Source: Actinomycetes bacterium (GTDB taxonomy: Bacteria; Actinomycetota; Acidimicrobiia; Spongiisociales; JAHEDJ01). From it: DNA of 64,000 bases. The notes below the pieces were generated by a model. It did no database searches and was not told the DNA's origin. It was given only the letters and a program-made list of their open reading frames with translations. Shown here one piece after another: positions 8,911 to 17,496 of the stretch. Positions within the stretch are counted from its first letter, which is position 1. Each line of letters opens with the position of its first letter. The stretch covers positions 29,885-93,884 of the forward strand of contig JAHEDK010000008.1 in the NCBI GenBank assembly GCA_024641245.1, written 5' to 3'. Both the position numbers and the translations under genes were made by a program.

Positions 8911-10308
8911 TCAGCTTCCGGCGAGGCTGCCGATCGGCAGATCACCACATCGTGCAAGGTAGTCGCCCTCGAGCAAGCAAGGCGGCTCCGGGCGTACAGT
9001 GCCGAGATATTCGTAGTACTCGAACTCGGGATCATCGACATTCAGGAGGGTGAGGATGTACATGTCTTGAATGGCAACGTGGTCCTCGGTCCGGATCTTG
9101 ATCGTGCCTTTGGGGCCCTCGAACTCCATGCCCTCTAGCGCAGTGCGCAAAGAGTCTGCGTCGGCTGCTCCTCCGGTAGCCCTGAGCGCCTCCACCACCA
9201 TGATCGCGGCATTCATGCCGTCGGCGTCGAACTCGTCCGGGAAGGTGCCTAGTTCCGTGTCCTTTTCGATCAGGTAGTCATTGACCGGGTTATGAGGAGC
9301 CGTGTAGTGGTAGGTAATCGTCGACGTCGTGCCGATCGAACCTGCGAAAAAGACCGGCATCACGATGTTGTCCACGAACGGCGTGCCGAGCGCGGTGTCG
9401 GCGTCCACGACGGCGAGTTCGATCGCTCCTTCCAAGAGCCGAACGAAACTCCCTCCTGGCCAGGTCACGAGGAAGGCATCGGCCTGCGTATTTGCGAGTG
9501 GTTCCAGGATGGGAGTGAAATCCGTGGTGTTGGCCGGCGCGAATAGGTCATCGGCGATGAACTCGCCTCCTTCGAATGTGCAAGCATCCTTGAAAGCAGC
9601 GGCGCCCTCGTATCCGAACGAGTAATCCGGCGCAACTTGCACGAACGTCTCATATCCGTATCCGTTGACGAAATGGTCGCAAATTGCCATGGCGTCCTGG
9701 TAATAGCTTCGACTGGCGCGAAAGGTATTTTCGTTGAATCCATTACCGGTGAGGTCGATGGAGTTTGTCGGAGCCGCGATCAGGATCACCTCGTTCTCGA
9801 GTGCGAGGTTCTGTAAAACGGCCGTGGACCCGGAGAGCACCGTTCCGATGATGATGGCGGCGCCTTCGATTTCAATCAGGTCCAGACCCGCCTCTGCGGC
9901 CAGGTCTGGATTGCTCTGATCATCCTTGAAGATCACCCGGATCTCGCATGCGCCGATCCGATAGCTCTGGACGAGTCCGGAGCCGACCTCATTACCTGTT
10001 GCGTAGGCAAAGCCGATGGGAACGCCGCGGTTGATGTGCGCGCCATAGACGGCAAGGGGGCCGGAAAGGTCGGTAATCACACCAATGGTGATGGGTTCGG
10101 CACACGTCAAGTCGGACACTCCAGAGGGGATTGAGGTCGAGGTCGTGTCGTCGATCCCAGTCGTCGTCACCGTGACCGCGCTGGTCACAGTCGTCCCCGT
10201 CGTAGCGGTATCCTCGGTCGTCGTCGTGTCGCCGATCCGATCGCAAGCGCCAAGGGTGAGCGTCGTGACCACAAGTACATTGAGGACGCCTCGAGCAGTG
10301 TGATTCAT
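8911..10308 (-). CDS. ABC transporter substrate-binding lipoprotein (branched-chain amino acid type)
   Basis: 465 aa. The signal peptide ends in the lipobox LTLGAC with lipidated C22, followed by a Thr-rich linker to about residue 60. The rest is a type I periplasmic-binding fold of the LivJ/Peripla_BP_6 type: CAEPITIGVITDLSGPLAVYG at the start of the domain, then a central GTVLSGSTAVLQNLALENEV. Such proteins bind amino acids, amides, urea or aromatic acids outside the membrane. No liv-type permease or ATPase is in the window, so partners are elsewhere. It is probably co-transcribed with the acyl-CoA ligase. Confidence 0.85.
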   Translation of the reverse strand: MNHTARGVLNVLVVTTLTLGACDRIGDTTTTEDTATTGTTVTSAVTVTTTGIDDTTSTSIPSGVSDLTCAEPITIGVITDLSGPLAVYGAHINRGVPIGFAYATGNEVGSGLVQSYRIGACEIRVIFKDDQSNPDLAAEAGLDLIEIEGAAIIIGTVLSGSTAVLQNLALENEVILIAAPTNSIDLTGNGFNENTFRASRSYYQDAMAICDHFVNGYGYETFVQVAPDYSFGYEGAAAFKDACTFEGGEFIADDLFAPANTTDFTPILEPLANTQADAFLVTWPGGSFVRLLEGAIELAVVDADTALGTPFVDNIVMPVFFAGSIGTTSTITYHYTAPHNPVNDYLIEKDTELGTFPDEFDADGMNAAIMVVEALRATGGAADADSLRTALEGMEFEGPKGTIKIRTEDHVAIQDMYILTLLNVDDPEFEYYEYLGTVRPEPPCLLEGDYLARCGDLPIGSLAGS

Positions 10309-10404
10309 GTGGTGTGCCTCATGTGTTCGGTTGTGAGGGAGTATGGGCTGCGCATCTTAGGAGCCCGGGCACTCACAGCTCCCTGGCGACAGTAGGTTGG
10401 TCGC

Positions 10405-11553
10405 GTGAGCACCGTTGTGTTTCCTTTCAGAGTCGAAGATCCCGAGGTGGTACTGAACAACCTCCGGATCGCCGCTTCCCATCCTGCCGTGGATCTGGTT
10501 CTGGCGGTGGGCGCTGAAGCGGAGTCCACGTTCGCAGCGGTTGAGGCGGCGCGGGCCGCGATCTCATCAGAAACCTCGACCCCCCTCGAGCTGATCCTCC
10601 AGGAGCGGATCGGGTCCAAACGACCCGGCAAGGGCGACGGTATGAACACCGCGCTCCGGTACTTCCTCACGGAGACCAGCGCCGACCGCCTCCATTTCTA
10701 CGATGCCGACATCACCAGTTTCGGCCCGGAGTGGATCACGCGAGCGGAGAGGGGAGCGGATCTCGGGTACGACGTCGTGCGGCATTTCTTCCCGCGTTCG
10801 AGCACAGATGCCATGATCACCTGGATGGTGACCAGGACCGGGTTCGCCCTGCTGTGGCCCCGCTCTGAGCTTCCGCAGATCGAACAACCGCTCGGCGGCG
10901 AACTGCTGTTCACCCGTCCCGTGGTGGAAGCGCTCGTCGCCAATGATCGAGTACAGGCCCAGAGCGACTGGGGCATCGACACGCTTTACACATTCTCGAC
11001 CGTCCAAGCCGGGTTTTCCGTGTACGAGACCTACGTCCGGCAGGGTAAAGCCCATGCCCTGTACGGCGGCCTCACCGACCTGCGCTCCATGCTGGTTGAG
11101 TGTTTCTCCGCGATGCAGGGTCTCGCCGGCGAGCAGCTCGGAGGGGCGGTCACCCACCGGGTCGAGCCGACTGAAGCCGTCCCGGCTGCGATCACTGAGA
11201 AGATCGGCTACAACCTGGAAGCGACGTTGCAGCTACTTGGTGAGGATTGGACCGACGGACAGGTTGGCCTCCTCGAGCATTTTCCCGCGACCGTACGCAA
11301 TGGAATGCTCTCCAACTGCCGACGCCCGACCTTCCTCTTCATGGACGAAGAAGCCTGGCACGACGCGTTCAAGGTCCTCCTCGAGCATTTCGTTCCGGGT
11401 GACGCCGGATGGGAGGCACTCCTGTTTCGTCTCTGGGTGACACGGGTGATCAACTACACAGCGACCCGGGCGCTGCGCGGCTACGACCATGCTCAGCGGT
11501 ATTTGCAGTCGATGGTCGCCGGCTACGTGCGTCGGGCGGTGCCTGCCCCATGA
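10405..11553 (+). CDS. mgs: Mannosylglycerate synthase (GT78)
   Basis: 382 aa. The protein follows the Rhodothermus-type mannosylglycerate synthase almost motif for motif: GKGDGMNTALRYFL, HFYDADITSFGPEW with the metal-binding D100-A-D102, RHFFPRSSTDAMITWM, QPLGGELL, and SDWGIDTLYTF. It transfers mannose from GDP-mannose to D-glycerate (D-lactate or glycolate are alternative acceptors in the family), making the compatible solute mannosylglycerate in one step without a phosphatase. The start is GTG 10405. The next gene overlaps it by 4 nt and encodes a glycerate kinase, which acts on the same acceptor. Confidence 0.92.
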   Translation: MSTVVFPFRVEDPEVVLNNLRIAASHPAVDLVLAVGAEAESTFAAVEAARAAISSETSTPLELILQERIGSKRPGKGDGMNTALRYFLTETSADRLHFYDADITSFGPEWITRAERGADLGYDVVRHFFPRSSTDAMITWMVTRTGFALLWPRSELPQIEQPLGGELLFTRPVVEALVANDRVQAQSDWGIDTLYTFSTVQAGFSVYETYVRQGKAHALYGGLTDLRSMLVECFSAMQGLAGEQLGGAVTHRVEPTEAVPAAITEKIGYNLEATLQLLGEDWTDGQVGLLEHFPATVRNGMLSNCRRPTFLFMDEEAWHDAFKVLLEHFVPGDAGWEALLFRLWVTRVINYTATRALRGYDHAQRYLQSMVAGYVRRAVPAP

Positions 11554-12887
11554 TCGGCGGCGCGTTCAACAGGAGCGCGATTGCGAACGATCCGGGCAGG
11601 CGCGGGAGCCTCATGCGCGTGTTCGCCGGCGCGCTCGAGGCCGTCGATCCGGAGGCGGCCGTTCGCGCCGCACTCCAACGAGATGAGGACCGGTTGACAC
11701 TGGCCGGACGCACCGTCGAACTCTCTTCGATCGATCGGTGTCTGGTTCTTTCCTTCGGCAAGGCCTCAGTCCCAATGGCTCGGGGGATCATCCATGTCGT
11801 TGACGGGCTTCAGGTCGAAGGCATCGTCGTCACCAATCAGGCTGGGCCGGTTCCCGGGTTACCAGTCGTTGAAGCGGGCCATCCGGTGCCCGATGAGAGC
11901 AGCGTGGCAGCAGCCTCCGAACTTCTCGCCCTGGCAAGAGGCGCAGGACCGAACGATCTCGTGGTGGTTGCCATATCCGGGGGAGGGTCATCGTTACTGA
12001 CGATGCCGGCCGGCGGATTGGTCTTGAGCGATCTGGCCGCCACCACCTCTCTGCTTCTGCGCAGCGGTGCGTCCATTGGCGAGCTCAACACCGTCCGGAA
12101 ACACCTGTCGGCGGTCAAAGGCGGGCGTTTGATCGAGGCGGCGGCCGGCGCCGGAGCGATCCTCACGCTGGTGATCTCCGACGTTGTCGGCAACGACCTC
12201 GAGATCATCGCCTCCGGACCAACGGTGCCGGATCACTCGACGTACGGAGATGCAGAGCTCATACTCGATCGCTTCGGCGTAACCGGACGGATGCCCCCGG
12301 CCGTGCTCGACCATCTGGCTGCCGGCGGAGCGGGAAGAGTTCCGGAGACGCCGATTGGGGGAGAGGGGCTCGATCGCCAGACCATCTCCATCATCGCCGA
12401 TGCCTCCAGAGCGGCGGCCGGGGCGGCGGAGGCCGCCCGGAAACTCGGGTGGGAACCGACGGTGGTCTCAGCCACCGTCACCGGTGAGGCACAGATGGTC
12501 GCGGCCGAAGTCGTCGAAGCCGCTCGAGAACTCCGGCCGGGGGAGCTGCTCATCTACGCAGGCGAAACAACCGTCACGGTAACCGGCGATGGCAAAGGGG
12601 GTCGGAATCAGGAACTGGCGTTGGCGGCCGCGGTTGGAATGGCGGGAAGCAACGACCTGGTCCTGCTCTCGGCGGGTACCGACGGGATAGACGGAGCGAC
12701 GGAAGCTGCGGGGGCGTTTGCCGATGGGCGAACCGTTGAGCGTGGCCACAGGCTTCGACTCGACGCAGCAGATTTCCTGGATCGAAACGACAGTTTTTCG
12801 TATCTCTCTGCGGTTGGTGATGTGGTTGTGACCGGACCGACCGGAACGAATGTGGGAGACCTCATTCTCGTGGCCAGGAGTGGATGA
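11550..12887 (+). CDS. Glycerate 2-kinase (MOFRL family)
   Basis: 445 aa, GckA/MOFRL family. SFGKAS near the N terminus, VVVAISGGGSSLL in the DUF4147 domain, and the C-terminal MOFRL motifs GKGGRNQELALAAA and SAGTDGIDGATEAAGA are all present. It phosphorylates D-glycerate to 2-phosphoglycerate with ATP. ATG 11550-11552 overlaps the mannosylglycerate synthase stop, so the two are co-translated. The pair can adjust the glycerate pool either towards osmolyte synthesis or into glycolysis. The longer upstream open frame is a shadow over the synthase gene. Confidence 0.88.
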   Translation: MIGGAFNRSAIANDPGRRGSLMRVFAGALEAVDPEAAVRAALQRDEDRLTLAGRTVELSSIDRCLVLSFGKASVPMARGIIHVVDGLQVEGIVVTNQAGPVPGLPVVEAGHPVPDESSVAAASELLALARGAGPNDLVVVAISGGGSSLLTMPAGGLVLSDLAATTSLLLRSGASIGELNTVRKHLSAVKGGRLIEAAAGAGAILTLVISDVVGNDLEIIASGPTVPDHSTYGDAELILDRFGVTGRMPPAVLDHLAAGGAGRVPETPIGGEGLDRQTISIIADASRAAAGAAEAARKLGWEPTVVSATVTGEAQMVAAEVVEAARELRPGELLIYAGETTVTVTGDGKGGRNQELALAAAVGMAGSNDLVLLSAGTDGIDGATEAAGAFADGRTVERGHRLRLDAADFLDRNDSFSYLSAVGDVVVTGPTGTNVGDLILVARSG

Positions 12888-12916
12888 GCTATATGGCCGG
12901 TAGGCCCTAGGTGCGC

Positions 12917-14320
12917 CTACTGCCTGTTTCCTACTACTTCCGCTCCCGGGAGTTCGAATCCGACAACCGCACCGCCGTCGGGAGCGTTGGTCGCACTCAC
13001 GGTTCCTCCATGCTCTTGCGCGATCTGGCGCACAATGGCCAGACCGAGGCCGGAGCCCGGCATTGTTCGGGCCGTCGTCGCCCGGTAGAAGCGGTCGAAC
13101 ACACGGGTCTGGTCGGCCGCCTCGATTCCGGGTCCGTAATCCCGGACGTTCACGAGCCCGCCTCGCTGGACAACTTCGATCGGCGTCCCCGGCGGTCCCC
13201 ATTTGACGGCGTTTTCGATGAGGTTCGACACGGCACGCTCGATGCCTCCTGCTCGGGCTTGAAGAACCGTCGGCTCGCTGTCGACATTCACTTGCCGGTC
13301 CCACCGTCGTCCGGCGCGTTGTGCGACCGATGCGACTACTTGGTCGAGCCGTACGTCGGTGAGGGGTTCATCGACGGGCCGATCGGTAGCGAGGTCGACG
13401 AGTTCCCGGACCAGTTCGGAGAGCTCCTCGAGTTCTGTCGTCGCGTCATCCATCAACTCGCGCCGCTGGTCGGCCGGAAGGCTGTCTGCCCGGGCAAGGA
13501 GTTCAATATTCGTTCGGAGGCTGGTCAGAGGCGTCCGCAGTTCGTGGCCGGCATCGGCCACGAGCTGCTGCTGCTGCCGCTTCGAGTCTGCCAGCGCGGC
13601 AAGCATCGCGTTGAAGGAAGTCGCCAAACGACCGATCTCGTCTTCCTGCGCAACGGCGATCGGCGACTCGAGGTCCTGGGTGGCCGCCACATGCTCGGCG
13701 GCCGCGGTGAGTTCGCCGACGGGTCGCAGCGCCCGGCCTGCGATCAGCCAACCGGCCAGGGCGGCAATGGCCACGCCGAGTGCTCCGGTGGAGAGCATCT
13801 TGAAGCGCATTCCGTCGAGGACGGCGAGTGCTTCGGTCAACGAACGGCCTACCTGCACGGCTCCGAGCGGATGGTCGCCGACGGTAGGGATGGTGAACGG
13901 GGCGGTGATCACGCGGTACTGCTCGCCGTCCACGTCGACGGTATGGAGCGTTGCCTGTCGTTCGCCGCCGAGAACCGCCAGATCGACGTCATCGACCGGC
14001 AGCGGACCGGACGTGGCGAAGATGGTGCCGTCTGATGACAGGATTTGCACGACGGAGTCTGGTTGGATGAACCGGGAACCGCGGCCACCGATTCCCATGC
14101 CCATTCCCATGATCGGGTCGTCGGCCAACCGGAGGGGGTCGCCTGCTGCTCCATCGAAGAGACTAAATGCGCCGAGGAACCCGATCCGCTGTTCGAGGAA
14201 CGCATCGACCTCGCCGTAGACCTCGTCGGCCGCAGAGAGGTAGGCGGCCATCGACACTGCCGCCACGGCCACTGCGGCCGCCCCGGCTACGAAGAGCGTA
14301 AGGCGAAGGCGGATACTCAT
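12917..14320 (-). CDS. MprB-like sensor histidine kinase
   Basis: 467 aa. The N-terminal helix is followed by an extracytoplasmic sensor (about 35-170) with an odd Met-Gly stretch [11 protein letters not shown], a second helix (175-195), a HAMP domain (196-250), HisKA with H259 ([13 protein letters not shown]) and an HATPase_c domain (N-box [10 protein letters not shown], then YGPGIE and GSGLGLAI). Domain order matches the MprB/TcrY group of actinobacterial envelope-stress kinases. Its ATG overlaps the response-regulator stop by 4 nt. It is convergent with the glycerate kinase gene. Confidence 0.88.
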   Translation of the reverse strand: MSIRLRLTLFVAGAAAVAVAAVSMAAYLSAADEVYGEVDAFLEQRIGFLGAFSLFDGAAGDPLRLADDPIMGMGMGIGGRGSRFIQPDSVVQILSSDGTIFATSGPLPVDDVDLAVLGGERQATLHTVDVDGEQYRVITAPFTIPTVGDHPLGAVQVGRSLTEALAVLDGMRFKMLSTGALGVAIAALAGWLIAGRALRPVGELTAAAEHVAATQDLESPIAVAQEDEIGRLATSFNAMLAALADSKRQQQQLVADAGHELRTPLTSLRTNIELLARADSLPADQRRELMDDATTELEELSELVRELVDLATDRPVDEPLTDVRLDQVVASVAQRAGRRWDRQVNVDSEPTVLQARAGGIERAVSNLIENAVKWGPPGTPIEVVQRGGLVNVRDYGPGIEAADQTRVFDRFYRATTARTMPGSGLGLAIVRQIAQEHGGTVSATNAPDGGAVVGFELPGAEVVGNRQ

Positions 14321-14988
14321 GGCTCTCGAATCACGTATCCGACGCCTCTCACTGTTTGGATCAGTCGTGGTGCACCGTCCGGTTCGGTCTTGCGCCGGAG
14401 GTAGCCGACGTAGACGTCGAGCGAGTTCGACGACGTCCCGAAATCAAACCCCCAGATGCGTTCGTAGATCGTTTCGCGCGTCAGCACGATGCCTTCGTTG
14501 AACATCAGGAGCTCGAGCAGCTGGAACTCGGTTTTGGTGAGTTCGATCGGTACGTCCCCGCGATGTACCAGACGGGTGGCCGGGTCGAGGGTGAGGTCTC
14601 CCACCCGCATGACCTCATTGGTCTCCGGTTCGGATCGTCGCAGCAGCGCGCGGAGCCGGGCCAGCAACTCCTCGAGGGCAAACGGTTTGACTAGATAGTC
14701 ATCGGCGCCGGCATCAAGACCGGCCACCCGGTCGGATACCTCATGCCGGGCGGTGAGCAGCAGGATCGGAGTCGTATCACCGCGCGCCCGGAGCCTTCTG
14801 GTGGCTTCGAGTCCGTCGACATGCGGCATCATCACGTCCAGAACGATGGCGTCCGGCGGGGTCTTGAGCACCCGTTCGAGGGCTTCGGCTCCGTCGTTGG
14901 CAGTGTCCACGTCGTAGCCCTCGAAGTTGAGGGCTCGTGACAGAGCCGATCGAACCTGAGCATCATCCTCGACGACAAGTACGCGCAT
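14317..14988 (-). CDS. MprA-like OmpR-family response regulator
   Basis: 223 aa from ATG 14986-14988 (MRVLVVEDD); an upstream start would add 10 residues unusual for the family. The receiver has phosphoacceptor D51 ([13 protein letters not shown]) and the [18 protein letters not shown] segment. The winged-helix domain ends [34 protein letters not shown]. Similarity to mycobacterial MprA is high throughout. It forms an operon with the kinase and is divergent from a lipoprotein gene. Phased TGAG repeats between them are a candidate binding site. Confidence 0.9.
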   Translation of the reverse strand: MRVLVVEDDAQVRSALSRALNFEGYDVDTANDGAEALERVLKTPPDAIVLDVMMPHVDGLEATRRLRARGDTTPILLLTARHEVSDRVAGLDAGADDYLVKPFALEELLARLRALLRRSEPETNEVMRVGDLTLDPATRLVHRGDVPIELTKTEFQLLELLMFNEGIVLTRETIYERIWGFDFGTSSNSLDVYVGYLRRKTEPDGAPRLIQTVRGVGYVIREP

Positions 14989-15051
14989 GTCGTCAGTATG
15001 GCCGTTTCGAAGTTGCATGGGATTAGCGTACGAGTGCCTTGTGTGAACAGA

Positions 15052-15079
15052 TTGAGAGCAAGATGAGAAAACGGTGAGC
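15052..15079. promoter_or_regulatory. Candidate OmpR-family operator: three TGAG boxes at 11-bp steps
   Basis: Between the divergent MprA-like regulator and the lipoprotein gene, TGAG occurs at 15053, 15064 and 15075, exactly one helical turn apart, each inside an 8-mer of the form N-TGAG-NNN. OmpR-class dimers bind tandem direct repeats with this spacing. That this regulator binds here is an inference. Confidence 0.45.
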
Positions 15080-15171
15080 GGCCATTCTCATTGTTTCTTC
15101 AGTTCACCTTCACCCTGGATTTAGAGCCCAGGCCCAGACTCAGCGGACACCACAAGGAGTTTGAATCCCCA

Positions 15172-15771
15172 GTGCGGCATTTGCTATTGGTAGTCCTCGG
15201 CGTTTCTCTTGTGACCGCAGCTTGTTCGTCGGGGGGCGCCGGCGATGAGGTTGCCTCGCTCACCGCGGCTGCCACAGATGACGTTGCCGATCCCGTCGTC
15301 GACGAAGAGGTAGATCGAGAAGCCGCTTTTCTCGCCTTCACCCAATGTCTCCGGGATGAAGGAATGGAGGTCGACGACCCGGAGGTTGGAGCCGATGGCC
15401 AGCTTCGCTTGCCGCGCCCGGCAGATAATGGCGATAGGGAGGCGATGCAGGCTGCCCGTGAGGCGTGTTCGGGTCTTCTCGAAGGCGTAACACTCGGATT
15501 CGAGCAGCGAGACACGACCGAATTCCAGGACATGCTCCTGGAATACGCGTCGTGTATGCGCGAGAACGGATATGAGATGGCGGATCCCGACCTCAGCGGA
15601 TTTCAGCCCGGCTCAGGACAGGGCGGAGGTGGCGGGATCTTCGGAGGTCTCGAGGATCGCGACGATCCCGTCTTCCTCGCAGCCGACGAAGTCTGCCGTG
15701 ACATCTTCGGCGACGCCGGCTTCCGCCCCGGTGGCGGTGGCGGGCCGGGCGGCGGGGGCGTTGCTCCCTAG
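15172..15771 (+). CDS. Lipoprotein with two Cys-Gly-Asp/Pro motifs
   Basis: 199 aa from GTG 15172. The signal peptide ends in VTAAC, giving a lipidated cysteine at 18, then an acidic linker. Two related motifs follow: FTQCLRDEGMEVDDPE and YASCMRENGYEMADPD, each with a second cysteine about 45 residues later, suggesting two intramolecular disulfides. The C terminus is a Gly-rich tail. Such proteins are common and uncharacterised in Actinobacteria. It faces the MprAB-like operon, so it may be a target of that system. Function is unknown. Confidence 0.75.
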   Translation: MRHLLLVVLGVSLVTAACSSGGAGDEVASLTAAATDDVADPVVDEEVDREAAFLAFTQCLRDEGMEVDDPEVGADGQLRLPRPADNGDREAMQAAREACSGLLEGVTLGFEQRDTTEFQDMLLEYASCMRENGYEMADPDLSGFQPGSGQGGGGGIFGGLEDRDDPVFLAADEVCRDIFGDAGFRPGGGGGPGGGGVAP

Positions 15772-15840
15772 CCGCAGAACGAGTGGGAGAACCATACGAA
15801 CGACAAGCCCGTATTGTTACCGGCGTGAGGGAGGGACCTG

Positions 15841-16551
15841 ATGGTGAAACGATGGATAGTGCTGGCCGGCGTCGCGATAATCGGGATGGCGGCGCTGTGG
15901 TTCTTCTTCTTGCGTTCGGACAACCCTGATCCCGTCTCGCTCAGCGACGCGGTCGAGGCCGCAACAGACCCGACCGTCGTTTCAGAAACGACCCTCCCAG
16001 AGGAAGCAGTCGATGCCGGACTGGACGGAACGTGGACCGTGCTCGCAGACGACGCTACGTTTGCCGGATACCGGGTCGGCGAGGAACTGGTGGGGATCGG
16101 CGTCACCGAGGCAGTCGGCAGAACTAGTGACGTGACCGGTTCGCTCGAGCTCGAAGGATCAACACTGACCGCAGTCGGCATCGAGGTCGATATGTCGTCG
16201 CTCCGGTCTGATGACAATCGTCGTGATGGGGCAATGCGGCAACGAGCGCTCGAGACCGGGGCCTTTCCGACCGCCTCCTTTCTGCTGACCCAGCCGATCG
16301 AGCTCGGCTCTGTTCCGACCGAGGGCGTGTCCGTCACCGTCACCGCAATCGGTGATCTCACCCTGCACGGTGCGACCCGACCCATCGAGATTCCGCTCGA
16401 AGCACAGCTGGTCGGTAACCGCATCGTCGTGGTGGGAAGCGTCGACGTCACGTACGGAGACTTTGGCATCGACCTGCCGTCCGCCCCCGTCCTCGTCGGA
16501 GTGGAAGACCACGGGCTGATTGAGCTTCAGCTCACGTTCTCTCGTCCTTAG
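15841..16551 (+). CDS. YceI-like domain protein, membrane anchored
   Basis: 236 aa. An N-terminal membrane anchor (residues 5-24) is followed by an acidic linker and a YceI lipocalin-like domain from about residue 62 (GTWTVLADDATFAGYRVGEE) to the end, with the core TLHGATRPIEIPLEAQL. YceI proteins bind isoprenoid or amphiphilic ligands in the envelope. GAGGGAGG precedes the ATG. It lies 69 bp after the lipoprotein gene on the same strand, and the two may share a transcript. Confidence 0.82.
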   Translation: MVKRWIVLAGVAIIGMAALWFFFLRSDNPDPVSLSDAVEAATDPTVVSETTLPEEAVDAGLDGTWTVLADDATFAGYRVGEELVGIGVTEAVGRTSDVTGSLELEGSTLTAVGIEVDMSSLRSDDNRRDGAMRQRALETGAFPTASFLLTQPIELGSVPTEGVSVTVTAIGDLTLHGATRPIEIPLEAQLVGNRIVVVGSVDVTYGDFGIDLPSAPVLVGVEDHGLIELQLTFSRP

Positions 16552-16711
16552 TTCAGGTCGTTCGTCGAATGTCAAGGTTGCTGCAGCAGCGCGGGAACCC
16601 GGGCCCTCGACCAGAACCTCGTCGGCGTTGGTGTCGATCGCTGGTGTCTCGAATTCCGAATAGCCCGTTCACCATGTACGCTTCTGGCAGTTGGTAGTCC
16701 AAGGAGCCTTC

Positions 16712-16936
16712 GTGGCCAAGCAGGATGATGTAATTCGGGTGCAGGGGGTCGTCGTTGAGACGCTCCCCAATGCCACCTTCCGCGTCGAGGTCGATGGTGG
16801 CCTAGAGGTGCTTGCCCGCGCCGCCGGGAAGATGCGGCGGGGACGCTACATCCGGATCCTGCCCGGCGATCGCGTCGACGTGGAACTATCTGCTTACGAC
16901 CCAACCCGCGGTCGGATCGTCTGGCGCTATAAGTAG
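16712..16936 (+). CDS. infA: Translation initiation factor IF-1
   Basis: 74 aa from GTG 16712, with AAGGAG 5 nt upstream. It is an OB-fold protein: [20 protein letters not shown], then [25 protein letters not shown]. It binds the ribosomal A site on 30S subunits during initiation. The gene stands alone rather than in the ribosomal-protein cluster with rpmJ and rpsM. The loop after GKMR reads RGRYIRI where most IF-1s have a two-residue step before YIRI, so there is one extra residue, and the preceding ARAAGK replaces the common AHISGK. It could be a second copy. Confidence 0.9.
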   Translation: MAKQDDVIRVQGVVVETLPNATFRVEVDGGLEVLARAAGKMRRGRYIRILPGDRVDVELSAYDPTRGRIVWRYK

Positions 16937-16971
16937 AAGTGCGCTTTTAGCGCGCCGGCCCGACCTCTCGT

Positions 16972-17460
16972 CTATACCCCAACGATGTTGCTTCGACGCT
17001 CGAGCAGTGTCACATCGCGCCATCGGCCGTTGATCTGACCGAGTCTCTCTCTTGTACCAACGACACGAAATCCACAGGATTGATGCAGCGCAAGCGAGGC
17101 CCGGTTCTCCGGGAAGATTCCGGCCTGGAGCATCCAGATACCGGCCCGTTCGGATTCGGTGATCAGCCGTTCGAGAAGTGCTCTGCCCAGGCCACGACTC
17201 TGGGCTCCGACCGCGACATAGACGCTCACTTCGGCGACTCCGCCATAGGCACACCGGTCGGAGACGGGGCTGAGGGCTGCCCATCCATCTATCCGGCCCG
17301 GACTCCGGGCAACGATCCTGCCATTATGGAGGTGCCCTGCGTCCCATTCGGTCCAGGTCGGGGCTTCGACCTCGAACGTCGCGTTTCCGGTGGCGATTCC
17401 CTCTGTGTATATCTGTGCGACTGCCGGCCAATCCGAGGAACGCATTGATTCGATGGTCAT
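16972..17460 (-). CDS. GNAT acetyltransferase, Pat/MnaT type
   Basis: 162 aa from ATG 17458-17460. The acetyl-CoA loop reads SRGLGRALLERLI. The pattern IYTEGIATGNATFE near the N terminus and HQSCGFRVVGTRERLGQINGRWRDVTLLER near the C terminus match phosphinothricin/methionine-sulfoximine N-acetyltransferases. The family acetylates amino-acid analogues and some protein N termini. An alternative ATG six codons upstream has its purine stretch too close. It is divergent from the DNA methyltransferase gene, with about 36 bp between starts. Confidence 0.82.
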   Translation of the reverse strand: MTIESMRSSDWPAVAQIYTEGIATGNATFEVEAPTWTEWDAGHLHNGRIVARSPGRIDGWAALSPVSDRCAYGGVAEVSVYVAVGAQSRGLGRALLERLITESERAGIWMLQAGIFPENRASLALHQSCGFRVVGTRERLGQINGRWRDVTLLERRSNIVGV

Positions 17461-17496
17461 CTGCGCGAGCGTAGCCATCTCCGATAAGCTCGCCCG

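Noticed and set aside
12911..14035. 374-codon plus-strand ORF opposite the MprB-like kinase
   Set aside because: Antisense shadow; the minus strand encodes a complete HAMP-HisKA-HATPase protein.
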